Assembly: GCA_008973525.1 (NCBI GenBank)
Contig: WACJ01000527.1
Span: 1,984,001 to 2,048,000, forward strand
Direction: 5' to 3'
Length of the DNA stretch: 64,000 nucleotides
Source of the DNA: Stenopsyche tienmushanensis
Lineage: Eukaryota > Arthropoda > Insecta > Trichoptera > Stenopsychidae
Position 1 is the first letter of the stretch. Each line of letters begins with the position of its first letter. The notes beneath the pieces are model-generated. The model saw nothing but the letters and a program-made list of their open reading frames with translations. It searched no databases and was not told the DNA's origin. Shown piece after piece: positions 24,786 through 36,574 of the stretch. Both the position numbers and the translations under genes were made by a program.

Positions 24786-26755
24786 CGAAAAAATGGATAT
24801 AATAAATATCAAAAACAGAAGATTTCCTGCTTATCGGTCAGCATGAATATACAAAGCGGACTCGCAACTGCGCGTCCAAAGAAGCCACGCGTCAGCATAG
24901 CCACATTGAAATATTTATCTGACGATCATATTCCTATAGATTTTAGTCTATTATTATTAATATGTTTGCAATATAAATTTACAACAAAAGCTATGCTGCA
25001 GCGTAACAAAAGAGACGAGATGCGATATCCTTCTACACTATTATTAATCGAGTACAATAAAGCAGTTATAACATTCTTTGTTCCCCCAAGAGAAATAGAA
25101 AAGCATCTGCCCTCTCTTGTAAATGATACTACAATTGCATTGTTTGATTTACGATCCGATTCCATCTTCAACAATGCAACTGTGATGTCGAAACTGAGAT
25201 CTGTTGTCATATTATAGATTTTATTCGGCGCAAAAAAATTGTATGAGCTTTAATTGGATTTTTCTATGGACTTTTAAGATTTCCCATATGTTTTTCGGAA
25301 AAGCAATTATCCTCCATGGATTAAGGTCATTATTAAAGGCACTTTTATATATCATAATTCTATTTCTAAAAGACACGTTGCTTCCATTGTTCGCAAACCA
25401 GACTAATATGTATCAGAGAAAATTGACGTTTTGAAAATTAAGTTTGTTGCTCAACATCCATATAAGAAAAGAAATGCTATTTTTTTTAATCATTTTTTTA
25501 TATTTATAATTTCATTGGATTGTTCATTTGCAAAAGTATTTGTTAGAACATATCAGGAAATCGATTTAGGAGTTGTGTAATGCCGCATGTAGGGACTCAA
25601 ATGATCAATTGTGGGTCGACCGCTTTTATCTCCCGGCATTTCTCTACGTTAACACTCACAGTGACGTTAATCGCATTCTATATACATGTCGACGTAAAAC
25701 AGTTTCATACTATTGTTCATTACTGAATGAATGTATTTTCTTGATAAAATTAAACCACCCTTGAATATCAAAACACTTAAAAATAAATTAATCAAAGGAC
25801 ACTGCAGAAAACATGATCTTCAATTTGCTCCAATATACGCACACCCTTAGTTAAATCTCAATTCTCGAGGAATCGCAATGAGATATTTTATGTAAATGCA
25901 GTATTATTTAACATCTTTATATATGCATATAATAAGATGTCTCAAGTCAACTTAAGCTTCATGTTTTTTTTTATTAATATGTTTTATCAGCAATAAGACA
26001 ATATTTGAGGTTGTAACCCAAATAGATGTAAATGGCTACTATCTTCCACTGTGAAGTTTCCTAATAAAGATCATCTTGAAATGAAGGATAACATAAATAG
26101 TGTAGGATAGCAGCACTATATCGTTACGTCCGTTGGTGAACTTTCAACATAATACACGGCTAAATTGTTTAAGCAAATTAGCAGTGCAATTATGAACCTA
26201 ACAAAGACAAAAGGGCTGATATTGTCAGAGAAATTCTGCATTCTATGGTATACTTTGACTTAATCTAAAGAACGTTAGAAATGGGTAATTTGTATATTTT
26301 ATTTACTCAAGACATGCGATTGTTAGCATACTTTTTGATATTGCACATTTTGGTTTAGAGCTCTAAATATTAAATATCTGACGTTGTTCTATAATTGTTT
26401 AGTTTATTGCCGAATATTTGGGAACAAGTTCCATGGACCAAGAAAATATTTATCGTGAAAGATGATAATTTTGCTTCGCCAAACAATATAAAATACAATC
26501 AACTTATATTAATTTTTTGTATTGTTTTTCTGTTTGTATTAAATAATAGGCATGGAAAAACACTTGTAATTAGGGTTTTGAATCGGAACTGAACCGAAAA
26601 CCGCTAACGAGTAAAACCATTATTTTCCCGGAACAAAAACCGATGTAAATGTTTGAAAGTGAACCGGAATGAAGGTCGAATAATAATGTACAAAAAGTAT
26701 TATAATATATTCTGATTTTGCTCTATAAATTTGATACATGAATATGCCCATTTAT
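24785..26755. other. Stretch with unrecognised open frames
   Basis: A 124-codon plus-strand frame (24843-25217, starting MNIQSGLATARPKKPRV) and a second frame (25204-25434) adjoin each other. I recognise no domain. The basic start and lack of repeats in the window leave open a retrogene or exon, but A/T-rich chance frames are equally possible. The rest shows nothing. Confidence 0.35.
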
Positions 26756-26760
26756 CTATA

Positions 26761-27018
26761 CAGGGTGTTTTGCACATGGACTGATAATATTTTTTGGGGG
26801 TTAAGTAGTTTTTTTTACACATAGACCCTATTTTCTAAGTGTCAGGGTTGTCGAAATAGATTTTTTTTTTCAAAGACATACACATTTCTAGACAAAGAAT
26901 TCCAGTGGTGTCAGGTCTAGAGACTATGCAAGCCACGGAAGAGGGCACGTCATTAGACAAAGAAATCCAGTGGTGTCAGATCTTGAGATCGCGCGAGTCA
27001 CGGAATAGCGCACGTCCC
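26761..27018. mobile_element. Mariner-like fragment with tandem 65-bp unit
   Basis: The left tip CAGGGTGTTTTGCACATGG at 26761 is preceded by TA and matches the tip at 16398; the stretch to about 26870 follows that element. Then a 65-bp unit occurs twice in tandem (26889-26953 and 26954-27018). Each unit contains, on the minus strand, the codons for D-L-T-P-L-[DE]-F-F, the block of the third catalytic Asp. So the coding fragment is inverted relative to the left tip and duplicated. No right tip was found. Confidence 0.7.
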
Positions 27019-27019
27019 C

Positions 27020-29200
27020 AGGAAATTTTATTTTAACCCTTTATTAAGTATTTTCGGTTATCTTTGGAATTCTGGAGTTAAAAAAATGAAAAATATATAT
27101 GGTTGTATCTGATGATTGCTTTAATGCTTTGATGTTTTCCTTTTTCTATTCTCTCCTGACAGTTTCTTTTAAGACTTCTAGAACTAATGTGTGTATCTTA
27201 AATCAACCTTTTAAAATATTTGCTTATAATAAATCGGCATTGATTATCTCAGGATCATGGATCCATGGATTGATTTTGCTGTAAAATATATTTAAAATAA
27301 CTTATCACGTTCAAACAATGTTTGTATTTGTATACGCTTGTACACGATCGTTGTCTTCTATTGACTTAAAATCGACGTGATGTGAATTGATCTACATACA
27401 TTTAATCTAATTATTTTTTAGTCGCAATTAATTAAGATATTTTGGATTTTTTATTGATTATGGTTTAAATACGGGTTTTCATCCACTAAATTTGAAATTT
27501 AAGCAAACTAGAATAGAGTCGTTGATCAAACGTAATATTTTGGAGTCTTATAACAAATTTATATTAGATTTAGAGATTGTTATGTATAGAATATTGTGTA
27601 TTTTTTTCATACGAACCAACTCAGCTGTTTCATCTGGTATTATCTAATATCCTCTCGGGATTGCTTGTATTTTCGCTGGTGGATTTTCCCCCTAACTCGA
27701 AGCATCAAAACTGATACAACTTGGAGTATATTAATTATTTCAAGCTATGAAGATAGCAGTTAATGTAATGTAAACATAAGTTTGTTAGCGTTGACTATCC
27801 AGTAAACAAGAAACTCATAGGGAGCGCAGAAAACCGGAAATAGAGGATATGACCATTCGGAACACAGTCCACATGCCTCAACTCTTCGCCAAGCAACATT
27901 TTTCGATCGATCTTAGCTAGCAAGCTTATTAATGATCTCGGTCAAGCACGACCCAATTATGGACATATTGGGTCTGGCCCTGACTAATTTGGTCCGCTTT
28001 CAACGTCGACACTTCCAGAATCCATCACGGGCCACCATGGCGATGTGCAAAGCTGAGATCCAAGCGGGGGTGGCGCGATCCACTCCCCGCCATATAATAA
28101 ATTAATTATGAGCCACTCGAAAGGGCCAATATAAACACTAAGCCTTGTGAATAAATCAGTACTCCCTATTAGGTAATGCTCCGTCTAACATTCGACGTAC
28201 ATTATTTATTGTGAGGAATTAGGGCCGCGACCCTCCCGTGCGGATAACGCGTACGGTACTAATTTGAAATATTTTGCTAGGCCCTGTTCGAGAGCACCGA
28301 AACATTTTAATTATTCACCGTAAACCTTATTTATGAACACGTATCAATTAATTCCCGGCGTTTGCGAACATTCTTGATTTCACCAGGTTTTCGCTCTAAT
28401 TAATTAATGGTTACCCTTTCCGATGCTCCAGAGGACGACAAAAAATCGCCCAGGGCTACAATCGGTCCACGCACGGAACCACTCCATGCTGTTCTTCATC
28501 CCAATATTCGAGCATATAAAACATTCTGATTCATATGAGGGTCACCCTTGGAGTTTCAGATAAAAACACGCCCTGCCATAGATGTAATTAATTACTGTTC
28601 AGACTCATGGGGAGGTTTCTTGACCCACAAACTATTGAGAGAAATTACAATACCAGAGGATTTTCGAGCAAACTCCAATCAATATTTTAAGCGCCAAATA
28701 AATTTCGCAAAATAATATTACATTTCGCATCCAGCATTGCAGCGGGTCGTCTTCTTACAAAAGAAGATTCCCTCGGGAAATTTCAATATGTTAGTCTAGC
28801 ATATTACACATACCATGGACATACGAATATATATTATCAATGTATTTATTTCATCAAATCAAATAAGAATCATTTCGAAGAAATGTCTTTTCAGCACCGA
28901 AAAGGCAATACTATTGACATAAATATTAATGAATAAGACCCTGAAGATCAATTGGGGTTCGTTATTGTCCATTGATGAAATGGCAATAAAAATATAACAA
29001 TTTAACTTCATCCAGATTTAAGAATAAAAATATTATATGACGATACGATATGCTATTTTTTATATAAAATATATATTAAAAAATATATTCTTGCTAACTA
29101 TATTATTAGTCGATCTTACACTAGATATTTTTGTCAAAAAATGGCAATCCAAATCACACCTAAGGGAAGTCTTAAGGTCATAACCTCCATTAAATATTAG
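27020..29200. other. Non-repetitive stretch, possible conserved regulatory block
   Basis: No gene recognised. From about 27830 to 28680 the sequence has higher GC, lacks long homopolymers and any repeat match in the window, and includes several TAATTA-type homeodomain-site cores (AATTAATTATGA near 28100, TAATTAATTAATGG near 28397, TAATTAATTAC near 28586). This looks like conserved insect non-coding DNA near developmental genes, but only comparison with other genomes could show it. Confidence 0.35.
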
Positions 29201-29202
29201 AT

Positions 29203-29912
29203 TGAGTCATAAATAGTTGCCGGTAAAAATAAGTCGTTATAATTATTCGGTTTTACCCTTAATGAGTCATCTGTATTGGTGAGTATAGGGTATCTTTAGA
29301 TCGGTAAAAGTCATATCAGTCTTTTGACAACAGTCAACCGTATCACATCTCATGTGATTGTATTTTTTACCTGTAAAATGGAAAATCAAAAAGTACTTTA
29401 TCGCCATATAATGCTTTGGGAGTTTAAACAAGGCAAAAATGATATGGATATGGTTAAAAAATAAAATACGTTGAAGGATCAGTGAGTGAACGGACAATAA
29501 GAAATTGATTTATAAAATTTCGCTCAGAAGATGAGAACCTGAAACATACTGTTATATACACGACAATGCAAAATGAATTTGGGTAGTCTGTCTTACCACA
29601 TCCCTCATTTTGCCCGGACCTTGCCTCAACCAACTACCACCTAATCTGTTCTTTGCATTCTCATTAAATGGGAAAAAAAAAAATAATGAGGAAGTGAATC
29701 ATGCTATCGGAAATTTCTTTTCATCTAAACTTGATAAAATTTATGGAGAGAGTATTGATAAGTTAGGAGTAAAATGGGAGAATGTTATTAATAATAACAG
29801 TAAACATGTAACCGAGTATTATTGCTTTGTTATTTTAAGCTAAATGTTGCTAAATATACAAAGCAATATTGTTATTTTAAGCAAAATAAATCGGCAATTA
29901 TTTATGACTCAA
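29203..29912 (+). mobile_element. Internally deleted mariner element with inverted ends
   Basis: About 710 bp. The ends are inverted repeats: TTGAGTCATAAATAGTTGCC at 29203-29222, and the complement of the right end reads TTGAGTCATAAATAATTGCC (19 of 20 matches). The right flank is TA. A start codon at 29378 opens a mariner N-terminus (MENQKVLYRHIMLWEFKQGK). It continues, after a frame change, into SERTIRN and FIKFRSEDENL. The reading then jumps near 29550-29600 to the C-terminal block around the third catalytic Asp (CPDLASTNYH) and on to NGKKKNNEE, FFSSKLDKIY and IDKLGVKW up to 29843. The middle, with the first two catalytic Asp residues, is deleted. Both termini survive, so it could in principle once have been mobilised in trans. 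Confidence 0.85.
29610..29843 (+). pseudogene. Mariner transposase C-terminal end
   Basis: Open frame of 77 codons matching the last part of mariner transposase: the Asp block just upstream, then the -LNGKK- lysine-rich stretch, FFSSKLDKIYGESIDKL and a final NNN segment. It is the downstream half of the deleted element at 29203-29912 and lies 3' of the deletion joint. Its own first Met is not a natural start. Confidence 0.75.
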
Positions 29913-29914
29913 TA

Positions 29915-31655
29915 CATGATCAAGGATAAATATTCCTATTTTGAATTTTTTGATTGTATGTGAATTTTCACAAGTTAAATGGGGATCATCGGTGATTTAC
30001 AGCAATCAAAATGATGAGTGAGTTTTTTCCATTTTATGATCACTCGCTGTTCCAAATTATCTGGGATCTTCATAAATAACGGCCATTTTATCAAAAATCG
30101 AGATTTAAATAAGGCAAATTCATTGCCATTATTTTGTTTCACTTTAGAATGTATATTTTTGTTTTGGCAGCCGCGTTGAAATGACGATGGAAGCATTTGG
30201 TCTGGAATTATATATATTTGCATCCCATTATATCAACGTTGTATCCGCATGCGAAATTTGCATTGATAAATAACAAGAGCATTAAAACTTCTCTCATCAA
30301 AATATTATTGGTTAATATATTAACATAATGGATTCTGCCATTATGTAAACTTTTGAATTGGCTATAGAAGGGTTAACAGCTAATTTTATCTTAGGGCGAT
30401 ATCAAAAAGGTTGCAAATTGCTTCGTTGTTCAACTTTACTGGGCTAATAAATATTGTATGAAATAAATAAGCCCAATTATTAATCAATCTCTATTTGTCT
30501 AGCATAAAATATGGACTTATTATAATTATCATAGTATTATTATAAATATTTATAAGCACTTGTAATTGAATCATATTTGCTGAAATATTAAGAATTACCG
30601 TATAAAATGCAATAATTTGTGGTGTTCACAGTACAAAAATCATGTTAGTCGTAAAACTGGATTGGTGAAATTGGATTAACGTCCTTTCAAATTTAATCAA
30701 TCATAAAAGTATATTATTATAATCAGGAATCAGGATTGATAGAGATGATCCCTCAGCTTATTCAAATAATATATTTTTTGTCCACAGGCTAGATTTGAAC
30801 CGGATCCTTTGTAAATAAGAGTTCAAGAACTAATCTACTATGCTAATATTTAGTTAATGGCTTCGTCTGCCAATTAATGAACAATTTTAGCAAAAAATAT
30901 TGATTTAAATCGTTATTTATCCATCATTTTAATGATATCAAGAATTTATTTCCACGGTTGGAAATATTTTCATGTATATTTTTAAATTAAATAATCCATA
31001 GTCAGCTTTCAGCTTTCGTACTTGATGGCAGACAGAGAACATCTTTACTCATGGTCTCTCATGGGAAAATCTATTTATTTGTCTCCCAGCCATCGTAACC
31101 GAGACTTGCCGACGTGAAGAAATTGTATATATATTTATGTTCTTATGAGCTTAAAATAATTTTACTATAGTAATATCTCTGTTAACCGTATTCATGTTAA
31201 TAAATATTCGATATTACGACACTTGATAAGCGTTGTGAGTGGTTATGAATATATATGTCGATGAAATTTCGTATGTCGGCAATAAAAACGTATGAATAAA
31301 TGACTGCTCCTTTTACTAATACATGTGTCAATGTTGGTTCAAGAAATAATATTTTTATGTTTAATATCATTTAACGCATATACATTTATAGCGAATAGTT
31401 CCTTGAATATCCCACCAAACACACAAAAGAATCTTGCGGGTCATCAATCCAGGCTTCGGAGTTGGGAATGATCAGCGAAAGTCATTGATGTTTACGACTT
31501 AAGCTATCATAAACAACCCATTTTTCATCCCCCGGTCACAATTCGGTGCAAAAAGGATCAAACTTTTTGTCTTAACAACAAAAAAACACATGTTTTGATG
31601 CTCTCCTTTGTTATCGGACGTTATATGCGGTATCCAAACCCCCATTCAACTCATC
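29915..31655. other. Gene-free stretch with a possible tRNA-like relic
   Basis: No gene recognised. A minus-strand tRNA-like sequence is at about 30783-30850 (separate entry). A minus-strand frame at 29975-30223 is unrecognised. The rest is A/T-rich and unremarkable. Confidence 0.4.
30783..30850 (-). other. tRNA-like relic or SINE head
   Basis: On the minus strand a box A (TAGCATAGTAG, full match to TRGYNNARNNG) is followed about 35 bases later by a box B-like GGTTCAAATCT (one mismatch to GGTTCRANTCC). The part between could form a poor anticodon arm. The acceptor stem does not pair convincingly, so this is not a working tRNA gene. A degraded tRNA or the head of a tRNA-derived SINE would fit. 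Confidence 0.35.
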
Positions 31656-32314
31656 TTCCCGATTAGGGAATCCAATCTCGGGATCCCGGACAATTTTAGG
31701 CGCTCATGAATCCAGGGATTAGTAAACGTAGTCCCGAAAAATTCGGGATTGAAATTTGTATCCACCAGATATCGTACACTTCACCAGCACGATGAAGACT
31801 ACTAAATCGAGACATTTCCGCCGAAGTCTAGACACTTGGAAACAGTGGCGTAACTACTAATAAGCGAGCTTAGGCGGCGCCTAGAGGCAGTAATTGTCTA
31901 ATCTATGTATACATATATACAGTGGATACATGTTTTTCAAATTGTTATATTAACATTTCTCTACCGGTGATGTATTTACTACACCTCGACACTAATAATG
32001 GGAATATCAATATGAAATATTATAGATACGGGGTTCAGTTTTTTGTGTTCATCCGTAGTATAATTACGAATCACATCAAAGTATTATAATATATAAGTAT
32101 TCATCTGCAGCGACGGAAATAAATAATTTGTCGGGAAATCGGGAATTTTATCAGTCACATTGAGTTATATGAAAATGGGGGCTCACGCAGTCATTAACCT
32201 GAACTAGCATTTACATATCTGATGACGATACCTCCGACAAGTGTGGAGGCTGAGCGCAATCTCGAAATTCCGAGATCAAAATTTTGGTTCGAGATTGGAT
32301 TCTCTATTCCCGAT
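31656..32314 (+). mobile_element. hAT element with perfect 8-bp target duplication, copy B
   Basis: A 643-bp element (31664-32306) flanked by identical TTCCCGAT octamers (31656-31663 and 32307-32314). Inverted tips: TAGGGAATCCAATCTCG on the left, and the complement of the right end TAGAGAATCCAATCTCG (one mismatch). Near the right end, 32162-32257, one frame reads ELYENGG and later YLMTIPPTSVEAER, the conserved C-terminal dimerisation region of hAT transposases. The core (31795-32145) is shared with the copies at 8719-9335 and 56841-57340, which carry a different segment where this copy has the transposase relic. It cannot encode an active transposase. Confidence 0.85.
32162..32257 (+). pseudogene. 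hAT transposase C-terminal relic
   Basis: Two blocks in one frame, ELYENGGSR (32162-32188) and LMTIPPTSVEAER (ending 32257), match the part of insect hAT transposases where an E-x-x-ENGG segment leads into the dimerisation domain with its I-P-x-T-S-V-x-x-E-R core. Reading ends just after, where the expected AFS stretch is missing and the terminal repeat begins. A stop lies between the two blocks. Confidence 0.75.
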
Positions 32315-33534
32315 ACTTTTTAAATGCTCTTGAACTGTTGACCACGATGAATCCATTCTCTACAATCCTTCTTTCGATACTTAATCGAAGATCTGTTTCC
32401 ACTATTGCTCTCAAATATGTCATCAAAATTTAAGGGGTTTCCAGTTCTAGGAGCATTATTTAAACATTGGTTAACCGATTTAAATTTCGAAAACCAAAAT
32501 CGACATTTTGTATTGGTAATACTTAACCGTAAATTTAATTTAAGGCTTTTGAGGCCTTGGTGATGTACAAATCCTGGTCGAAAAATTGCAGCATATGTTG
32601 GTCGGTTTAGACGGCTTTTGACATTTCATCCTTAATAATTTTTTTTTTTCTTGTATGAGTGTGCTAAAGTGCTAAAATTAGATCCTCTGTATGTTAAAAT
32701 TTCTAGACTATTACATCCAGGACATATGGTTTCAACATGAGGCCGATATTAAAACCACAAGTTTTCATAAAAAGCAAAGGGATGGAGAAATTGAACATCA
32801 AATATTTATTTAACCGGGGTTGAATCGACTTTATTGCGTTAAGCCTGAGTTAATAAGCCTTCAGCTAATATTTTGACATCAAACCTTATTTTCAAAATTA
32901 TATAACAACGTATAGTGTTTCTAATGTGGGGTGATTTTTTGACCTTATCCATGAGGTAAGGTTAAAAACGACGTACGCACGTCGACCACGCCTGTATTAA
33001 AAGCCGTGATGACTGGCAGGAATTACTTTATTGCATTAAGGATCTTTTCGTAAGTACTCACAGTAGACGGTTAAGTAGCCAAACAAGTACTCGGAAATGT
33101 ATTTTTAATTTTATTTAAAAAAAACGAGAACCACATGAAACTCACACGTAATTTTTAACGAGTGACTCGACACGAACACAAGTTTTGACATTGTTGGCAT
33201 GTTCACAAAACCGACTCACTTGTACTTTCCGAACCTGAAAAAAAGATGCATGTTTAAATTTCAGCAACTGAACTCGAAAGCATTGCGATCTGGAACAGAA
33301 TCATCAAAAAACATGGTTGGTGCAAAAGTTCTTATTATTTTAATGTTGCAAAGCCTGCCATTTTTCTTGAACTCTTTTATTTCTCATTACAACCCAGTCT
33401 GTAAATATCCGATACCAAAAAATCTCGCGACATTTTAAGGAGGATAACCGCTGTTAATCTTTATAAGTAAAAAATATGAGATTAATAGTGACCTATTTTA
33501 ATTAGTCGGTAGTGGATACATAGGAGAAAAAATT

Positions 33535-33660
33535 AAATAATAGATGGATAGGCTTGGCTGCGAGAAGATGTATTCTTTCTGCTGGCATGTCTGTTGTCTC
33601 GCAGCTGGGATCTCTCTCCGAGTAAAATAATTCTTTGGTAAGATGAGCAACTTTTCTTTA
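33535..33660 (-). repeat. Dispersed short repeat, copy 1 of 4
   Basis: Minus-strand copy of a short repeat whose common part reads roughly CATCTTCCCGC, then GGCCAAGGCTAT, preceded by a GAGAGAGA-rich stretch and a CAGCTG(C/T)GAGA block. The other copies are at 41195-41300 (minus), 54780-54870 (plus) and 60225-60315 (plus). They are diverged, so the family is old. No coding or RNA-gene signal was found. Confidence 0.6.
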
Positions 33661-35739
33661 CCGCCAGATGATCTTTTTCTTCCTTTTTGAATTTTCCGCA
33701 AACCGATTACAATATTGGCGTGTAAGCCTATGTTACAGAATTGTTACAAGGTTTGAAAAAAAAACAACTTCTTCATTAGGTAAACAGGTAGGCCATTGTT
33801 ACTTGGAATTAGTCAATTGATATAAGATGATTCTATTTCTTGATGGAAATAATGCAATTGACTGAATAAACATTGTTTCTTATAAATATCAAAGTAAAAA
33901 AATCGGTAATTACTTTCGCACCAGCCCAATGCTTAGCGCTCAATTACGTTATATATGAGAGGTCGCAAAAATTAAGAGGCGCATTTTTGTCGTTGGAAGC
34001 GCACATAACTGAATTTTGCGCCCTTAATGCATTTACAATGTCGTTTTATAAGATTCACGTCTTTCAAGAACTTCCCTTTTCATGTTTTCAATCCACGCCC
34101 TTTGATATATATTTTTCTTCGGCCCTACATTTGAATCTCTCCTTTCGCCTGTATATCACTTTAGTGCCGCGTTTCTTCTTCGGTTCTTTTTTTTGCTTGT
34201 AGGTGCCGCCTTCTTTTACTCGATATCGAGGACTCACTTTTGCGCCCCTTGAGTTGTCATTTATTGTCATGTCACACATACTTACTGCCGAATCTTTTTT
34301 CTACAACCCCCTACCCGCAGAATGGAAGTATAATTATTTGATGTCGTAAAAAAGCACCACGGTGCTCGCTTCTATGTCTAAAAACATCAGCGAGAGATTT
34401 GTTTGAAGTACAAAGACAACAAGAGAGAGCCTTTTTTTCGTTTTAATGTGCGATATTACTAATGGAGAGCGTGAAAGAAAATATTTTGTGCAATTTCACA
34501 GTTGATCGCCTATGAATAAGTTACATTCTTCTCTTCTCTCTTCTGAGGTTTCAGACTATACTTTTTTATTGGAGATGCGAAAGAGCTCGATCGGAATATA
34601 AAATAATCACGAGTTTTACGGATCATCGACTCTGGGATAAATTAGGACTAGAATTATTCATATGAAGGCACTCATGAGAAATTGCACGAGTATTTCAACC
34701 CTTAAAATCAAACACACAGAGATGTTCTAAGAATTTTGACGAGACTGTATTATGCACCTCCTATCTCTTAATATTATACGAAAACTAGATATTTTTAAGT
34801 GTCGTTGACCAATACAAAACATTGAAAGTTGTCAAAATATGGAATGCCTTTAAGCCGTACTACGGATCGACGATGAACCAAAATATAGTCATTTTCATCC
34901 TAATAGATCCTTGACATGGTATTATTTATGTAGCATGCACTCTATCGTTATTAAAGCTTAAATTATTATAAGATCTTCTGCTTTAACCATTTAAATATCT
35001 GAAGTAAACTGTCATTATGTCAATTTTTGTCTTAATCAAAAATGAATAAGGTAAGGGCTACTTCTGTAATTTTGCTCATCGGTAACAATACGGCATTAAA
35101 TATACGATTTTTAACCAATGTGATATGTGTGTAGGTTATAAAAATAATTCTGCATCATCATATCTAGCACTCCGTCCGATGATACACCATGTGTACCATG
35201 TTTTGGTAATCCGAGACGGCTTATGGCACATACCATGTATCACATAAAACCTATTAACAATTTTACAATATAAGATGTGTTTCACGTTTTTCTTCAAAAA
35301 TATGGATATAATCCTTAAAAAAATAATCACATTTTATTATTGCTTCAATCGCATAATAAAAATATCTTAAATTTTATCACCAAAGAACAAAAATTGATTC
35401 AAAGGAGATATATCGTGACATTGGCCTGCGTTAAATTAAGTTGAATGTCTTTAAAAACGCTGAAAAATTTTCGTTTTTCGGTTTCAAGATATTTTTGAAG
35501 TGGCTTTTTAAAGTATTTATGGTCTCAATGGGACTATTACCGATCACATTAATATGGTTGCATTATATGGAACCATATGAAATAGTAATAGTTTATTGTG
35601 CCCTTTGAATAAAAAGATATTGAATCACAAATGCATGATATATAGATGGCGACATAGGATTACTGAAATGCTTTTTGGTATGCCTTTTGGAATTATTACG
35701 GATGAATAAATTTAATTTCACTTGATTCAAACGTCCATT

Positions 35740-35930
35740 CGTTTTATTTGAAATTCACTTTTCTTGAGTTCAAATCTATTTCAAGACTGAGTCTACGGCC
35801 AATTCTGAGCTGAAAAGGTAGCATGAAAAAAATCACGCCATGGTCGTTTTGGATTCCAATTTGAATTAATTGCTTTTGATTTTGAGTTTTACGTCTTCGT
35901 ATTGTAATTAAGGATTCTAAATGTATAGTT
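35740..35930 (+). repeat. Dispersed repeat, copy 1 of 2
   Basis: Similar to 58125-58290 in the same orientation. Shared blocks in order: a TTCAAATCTATTT-like block, a GAGCTGAAAAGGTAGC/CAAGCTGAAAAGCTAGC block, a TGGTCGTTTTGG/TGGTCTTTTTGG block, and TTTGATTTTGAGTTTTACGT/TTTGATTTTGGATGTTTTAT ending in CAATTAAGGAT. Diverged. Family unknown. Confidence 0.6.
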
Positions 35931-36277
35931 AATTCAAAATCATATAAGTATGATAATATATTTTAATCATGTAATGCAGGCTTAATTTCCTCCCCAAACT
36001 TTCTAATTCACCATGCATTTATAAAATATAGATCAAAATGGATATAAACATTATTTATGCATTCAAACGTCACGATATTCATTAGGTTAATATAATTTTC
36101 TTATATGAAGTATTTGAACTTGAGTCTATAATCATATACGTAAGTATTTCTCATTAATTTTCATAAGACATGAAAATGTTACGTGGGCTGAAGTATTTAT
36201 AAGAAACTTGTCGTTCCATAATAAATAGAATAATAATTATGTTACCAAATCTCGCAAATTTAATTTCGCAAACTATA

Positions 36278-36571
36278 CAGGATGTTTTGTACAATTTTTT
36301 TTAACATATAGAAGAATACCATTTTTGCAAAGGCGAGGCTTGTTCCTTCAATTAGGATTTCTTTTGTGGGCACTTTTATCGTGTTAATTAATTTAAAAAA
36401 AATATATTTCGACAACCCTGACTCATAGGACTTAGAGCATAGATTTCCAACCTACGGATCGCCAACTTATATCGTCAATAAAAAAATATTCCTATGACAC
36501 AGAGCCTATATGTGAAACGTAGCAAAAGATCTCCTCCCAGCTCCCAAATAATTTTTTCGAGGTTAATCCTG
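36278..36571. mobile_element. Short mariner-like MITE
   Basis: A 294-bp element flanked by TA (36276-36277 and 36572-36573). The tips CAGGATGTTTT and, on the complement, CAGGATTAACC resemble the ends at 16398 and 26761. Internal strings such as GGATTTCTTTTGTGGGCAC are shared with about 16718-16740 of the large mariner-like element, as is the CACATATAGG...GCAAAAG part near 36505-36530 on the complement. It is a deletion derivative without coding capacity. Confidence 0.7.
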
Positions 36572-36574
36572 TAT

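Larger units (their letters stand above)
32315..36275. other. Gene-free stretch with weak repeat traces
   Basis: No gene recognised. Around 32715-32765 a plus-strand frame reads DIWFQHEAD, vaguely like the mariner-type WFQQDGA block with the second catalytic Asp, but support is thin. The 109-codon frame at 33873-34202 lies in a higher-GC block and is unrecognised. Two dispersed repeats (33535-33660 and 35740-35930) are listed separately. Confidence 0.4.

Noticed and set aside
24843..25434. Two adjoining plus-strand frames of 124 and 76 codons as a host gene
   Set aside because: No domain, no start context, and A/T-rich composition; chance frames of this length are expected in 64 kb.
32715..32765. 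DIWFQHEAD as a mariner second-Asp block
   Set aside because: Only a few residues agree, the Asp itself is not aligned with certainty, and neighbours do not support it.
33873..34202. 109-codon plus-strand frame
   Set aside because: Hydrophobic and aromatic mix without any motif; the opposite strand is also partly open.
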